Of a stretch of DNA of 64,000 nucleotides, positions 60,118-64,000 are shown one piece after another. Numbering within the stretch: the stretch's first letter is position 1; each line of letters begins with the position of its first letter. Source of the DNA: Cinnamomum chago (lineage: Eukaryota; Streptophyta; Magnoliopsida; Laurales; Lauraceae); NCBI GenBank assembly GCA_038049695.1, contig CP142451.1, forward strand, positions 6,632,001-6,696,000. The letters are read 5' to 3'. The notes beneath the pieces were generated by a model. That model did not search any database. It saw nothing but the letters and a program-made list of their open reading frames with translations, and was not told the origin of the DNA. Position numbers and translations under genes: made by a program.

Positions 60118-62563
60118 CGTGCCACACGGGCTAGAATGAAGGGAATTTAGACACTGATTTCGAGCTTCCCTAGGCCTGTCAATCTTAGCCCGTTGAAATA
60201 GGTACTCGGCTCAGCCAGGCCTGGCCCAAGCCCAAAAATACAGTGCTTTTAGAAAAAATTGAGACTAGCGGGTTTGGCTTAGACAATGATTTTAAAGCCC
60301 GACCAAAATGAGGATTGGGAATGGGCAAAAAGGAAATTTCATTAGTTTTTCATGAATTTACCGAAACCTATGCTAGATGAATCACTGTACGCTTGTTATA
60401 GTTACAGTGATTTTGATGGTTCCTTTCATGAACCACAAATCTACTACCATAACCAGACTAATGCAAGATAGCTTCCAAAATAAATTGAGTCCTGGAAAAT
60501 GAAAGATGATTACTCGTAGAATTACATTGAAAGATCCTAAATTCAGCCATAAGGTCTACGAAGCAAACCAACAACTCAAATTTCATTTTTGAATCTCTCC
60601 AAATAAACAGCCCAATTTGATGTTTGACTCTGCTAAATCTTGATGAAGATTGCATTTATATAATCAACAACAATAAATTTCCATCAAGACTAATGATTGG
60701 ATTGGTCCTTACTAAAAAGCTTACAATATAGATTTATACACATTGTGTATTTATTGCATTCAAGATTATGCTAAGCCCCGGCCCAGCCGTACGAAATGGG
60801 ATTTGACATAGGCCAGCTCACTTGAGCCGGGATTGGACAACCTCCAACAGGCATGTCCAATATTCGGGATGGGATTGTACAGACTAAGCCCGGCCCATTG
60901 TTCCCTCTCATGCTTAAACGTTTATTTTTCGTAAAATCTCTCATACATTTCTTTTCTCTAAAATTTCTAACGCGGTTTTCATTCCCTAAAATCTCTCTCA
61001 CAAGATTTCCTAGCTTTTTTTCTTTCTTTCTTACGTCGTTTTTCCTATAACAAAAAATTATAAAGAAAAGATTAAGAAGCTACACTAGAAGAAAATGAAA
61101 GTGTAAGCAATAGAGCAAACTGATTGCACAACCTGTGGGGTTTTTTTATGTTTGTTTCTCTTATTGTAAGGGTATACTTGTTCTCCTCAATGGGTCTTTA
61201 TGTTCCATGTGTTCTCTTCTATATGTGTCTATGTTTTGTAGTAAATCTTTGTTTATGGTATCCTGCTATCTTTTTTTTTTTACTATCATGGGGTACTAAA
61301 AAGGATTTATGTTGAGTACTCAATTTGTTCTTTGTTTCCTTCTTATTTTTCAGTTTCTTTTTTATTTTATGATTGTTATTCTTTATAAGAATTTGTTTAT
61401 ATGAATATGATGATGGCCTCTCATGGCATTGCTTGTAAAATCCACATTTCTAACATGTTATTAATCGCCAGAACCTCTTTTTGCTTTTACCAGTTTTTTT
61501 CCTTTATCATGTTTATCAGCTTAGGTGGTAAATTACTTTCATGTATGGATAGTTTCTCTCCTATATTATTTTCATTAACTAGGTATTTTATGGGTCCCAA
61601 TTCTTACTTCTCTCAATTGTTTTTTCTATGTTTACGCAGTAATAGCATCAAATCCCATGCGAGGCAAGGGTTAAATCTCATGCAAAGTAAAATAAAATTT
61701 TTCGCTAAATGATTAAAAAAACACACATTTTTACATAAATTTCTTTTTTTAAAAACACCCCCTACCAATCCACTAAAGACAATATACATCATAACCCACT
61801 TATATTTTATTCCCACTTGATTTAATGCTTTACATCACTCTTACTTTAATAGTAAATTGCCTAAGGGGCCCCAAAAGGGTATTGATTGTGATCAATGAGG
61901 ACCATTCAGACACCCAACTTTAGCCTGCTCTTCCATGCAGAACTGCCAGGTATAGTAAATATAACCATCATTAGATCATTGATTGGGCTTAATTTTCTCT
62001 TAATCAATAGGACGTAACAACATGTGCTGTCTAAACATGTCAGTGAACAAATCTTACCACCTCAAAACAAGGAGAAAATGCAAATAAGGCCCTGGTATTA
62101 TTCTGCATGAGAATAAAGCTTTAGAACATTTAGAAATACCAACAGAAAAGTTCAGGTGCGAAATATCTTCTCATAGTTCTCTCATACTCAGAAATCAAAA
62201 TTTCAAAAAAAGACCAACAATTTCATTGAAATTCGAGATTTTCAGCTGATTTTTTTGAAGGGGAATAATTGGCTCTAAGCCTCATCTAGACTTAAACCTA
62301 TGCCAAAGGAGCCCTAATGAAACTCACATGCAACCATAAATGGAAAAGGAACATATTCAATCATAAGTGCACCAGACCTACATGCAAAGAAAATAATTAA
62401 CAGGTGTAGATGCAATATGTCCATAAACTGGATTACTGATAATAAAACTGACATGTGCACGATATACAAAACTTACAACACAATCAGCACTGTGGAAAGT
62501 AGATTTTTCACTAGGCAGGCGACTTAGTAACACCAAATAGCAGCAGTCTACTTAGTCAGTGCA
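59561..62563. other. AT-rich intergenic DNA with element fragments
   Basis: An (AAAT)n run lies at about 60088-60117. GC-richer fragments at 60165-60330 and 60770-60900 contain 'gcccggccc' repeats like hAT-type ends, but no bounded element was found. No gene supported. Confidence 0.5.
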
Positions 62564-62854
62564 TCATGTTGGATTCCAACCAATCCGGCCTTGAGACTGA
62601 AAATAGAGTCTCACAGTGGAAAAGATGAGAGAAGGCTCGGCCATTGCACCATTTCCATAATCCCCACAGGCCAATCTCTTTGTTATAGGAGGGACCAGAG
62701 AAATACCAAGCTGACTGACAATTTCAAGATGGCGCTCGGTGAAAGGATTATTCCACATGAAGGTGTTCATGGCAGGAGCGACAAAGAGTGGCTTATTGAA
62801 ATCCCATGCTCGCACGATGCATGTAAGCAAGTTATCACACAATCCGCCAGCAAT
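62564..62854 (-). CDS. HAL3: Last exon of HAL3-type phosphopantothenoylcysteine decarboxylase
   Basis: This minus-strand exon follows an acceptor TTAG at 62855-62858 and encodes 97 residues starting IAGGLCDNLLTCIVRAWDF. It contains the substrate-recognition motif PAMNTFMW (residues 27-34 of the exon) and LACGDYGNGAMAEP (61-74). The Asn of PAMN and the Cys of LACGD are 33 residues apart, as are the catalytic Asn142 and Cys175 of Arabidopsis HAL3a. PPCDC is an FMN enzyme that converts 4'-phosphopantothenoylcysteine to 4'-phosphopantetheine in coenzyme A synthesis. The upstream part with the flavin-binding region and catalytic His should lie at higher coordinates; I did not find it in 62855-64000, so it probably lies beyond the window. 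The stop codon is at 62564-62566. The C-terminal tail after STVRL is variable in the family. Confidence 0.92.
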   Translation of the reverse strand: MAGGLCDNLLTCIVRAWDFNKPLFVAPAMNTFMWNNPFTERHLEIVSQLGISLVPPITKRLACGDYGNGAMAEPSLIFSTVRLYFQSQGRIGWNPT

Positions 62855-64000
62855 CTAAGAGACAAAAAATAAATAAAAATGAAACCATGAATATGATTCA
62901 AGACCCGCATGAAAAGAACAGAAGAAAAAAGAACGTTTGCTGAAACAGATGTGCAGCTTCTAGATAGTAAACATCCACACTTGTGCCAACGCCACAAGGG
63001 TGAGCCACAACCATTCAATGCAAAAAGTGGAACCAGTTGCCCACCAGCTCACTGTGCAGTAACAAGCATGAAAATGGAGCAGTCCTCAGTCAATACATCA
63101 GTTGGCCTATACATGTAAGCAAACAGACGATTGGAAATAACTCTACAAAGCTCAACATAGATATTATGTATGTGGAGACCACCTTATGAGTGAACCCACC
63201 TACATGGCAAGGACCACATGCCATGGCCACTGAGAACTGCATACAATAAAGATATATGTGTGGGTTTCACAAAATTCAGAACAAGGAAAAACATCAGCAT
63301 CCTGATGAAGAAACAAACAAGATTGAGGAGACTTTTTCAGCCCCAAAAATAAAAAAGATTGAGGCTACTTTAACTATATATCCAAAATCTACATAGCAGT
63401 ATAAAATTTCTAGAATAGGGATTGCTCAAAGCCAGAGATCTGAAACTCAAGTTTACTAAAAACTCAGTCCACTCAACTCAACACTGCTTAACTTCAACTT
63501 AACTCACTGTACAAAAGCCGAGTCATCAAAGAATTTGCTTTCGAATAATAGGGACATATTTTGCATTTGTTTATTTGAGATGCAATAGTATGTTTATGCA
63601 TATTTATTTCCAATGTTCCTAGATGCTGCTTGATACTGAAAACTCACATACAAATTGTTGCATCATAAAGACCATATGACCATATGCATAAAAGGCCAGT
63701 TGCTTTTTGGGTGTTGGATATACCCCCCCATTTTTTATTTTTTATTTTTGCTGAGTAGCCCAGTGGCCAGGAGAGGAGACTTTAAACCCCCCCTACCAAG
63801 GATCGATCCCTGGCAAGGGATATGGGAGCAAGGGTTGCTATCCACGGCAACTCCCTGTGATTCCCCGATAGACCCTCTTTTAAAGGCTATTCTGTTGACC
63901 AGAAAATGCTACACTGGAAGGAGTCAGCCTTTTCCTTTACAAGGCCTAAGTAGATCTTTCTTTCCTAGGGTCTTCGTCTCCGTTGTTAGGGTTCTTTGCT
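62855..64000 (-). other. Probable intron of the HAL3-type gene
   Basis: No HAL3 exon (for example one ending ...SANTLAK) was found on the minus strand here, so this is most likely part of a long intron. It holds one SINE-like segment near 63740-63880. Confidence 0.5.
63740..63880 (+). mobile_element. Possible tRNA-derived SINE
   Basis: TAGCCCAGTGG (63756-63766) fits the pol III A-box pattern and GGATCGATCCC (63800-63810) fits a B-box with one change. Their 44-bp spacing equals that of a tRNA gene. The rest does not fold as a tRNA, so a SINE head is the best reading; the 3' end and target duplication are not clear. It differs from the SINE family at 37390 and 45971. Confidence 0.45.

Noticed and set aside
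1-64000. CRISPR arrays, operons or bacterial-type defence systems
   Set aside because: The window is plant nuclear DNA; the tandem repeats seen have no unique spacers of constant length and no associated genes.

Overview
The window looks like a stretch of nuclear DNA from a flowering plant. It is AT-rich, has GT-AG introns, and its genes belong to land-plant families: a small secreted LysM protein, a DUF4228/PADRE protein, an exopolygalacturonase, a HAL3-type phosphopantothenoylcysteine decarboxylase and a pair of uncharacterised acidic proteins. Plant transposon types fill much of the rest (CACTA, Mutator-like, non-autonomous hAT, tRNA-derived SINEs, a Cassandra-type element carrying 5S rRNA sequence, large solo LTRs). 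I cannot place the lineage within angiosperms from this sequence alone.

Layout. 0.1-11.7 kb: two direct copies of a 2.5-3.2 kb segment (138-2603 and 8477-11703), each holding the same hAT-like element, separated by CACTA-like subterminal repeats, a 22-bp minisatellite and a decayed ~200-240 bp tandem array. 12.05-13.5 kb: a two-exon LysM gene. 14.1-15.6 kb: a Mutator-like element with a second one nested in it. 17.4-21.4 kb: a ~4 kb solo LTR. 23.5-25.8 kb: a CACTA element with intact ends and 3-bp target duplication, holding a Cassandra-type retroelement and a ~153-bp tandem array. 31.1-31.7 kb: the intronless PADRE gene with a W-box inverted repeat just upstream of its TATA box. 37.4 kb: a SINE with a perfect 17-bp target duplication. 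38.0-40.0 kb: a four-exon exopolygalacturonase whose second exon has an in-frame stop where the family has Trp. 40.8-55.3 kb: a duplicated region carrying two paralogous minus-strand genes (43422-44123 and 54507-55223), with a solo LTR, MITE, hAT elements, SINE and a hAT interrupted by a 3.1 kb solo LTR inserted since. 55.5-62.5 kb: AT-rich, essentially gene-free. 62.56-62.85 kb: the last exon of a HAL3/PPCDC gene on the minus strand whose other exons I do not see.

The genes do not form a pathway; this is ordinary gene-sparse plant sequence. The most unusual signal is that three different LTRs each carry clusters of near-perfect palindromes with a different core in each (GTCGAC, CTCGAG, TCCGGA), repeatedly arranged as pairs 20-22 bp apart. 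Other points of note are paralogous empty sites inside the window that confirm transposon insertions, an 11-unit 10-bp phased repeat in one LTR, and a duplicate gene that has lost all five cysteines of its N-terminal motif and its original start codon.
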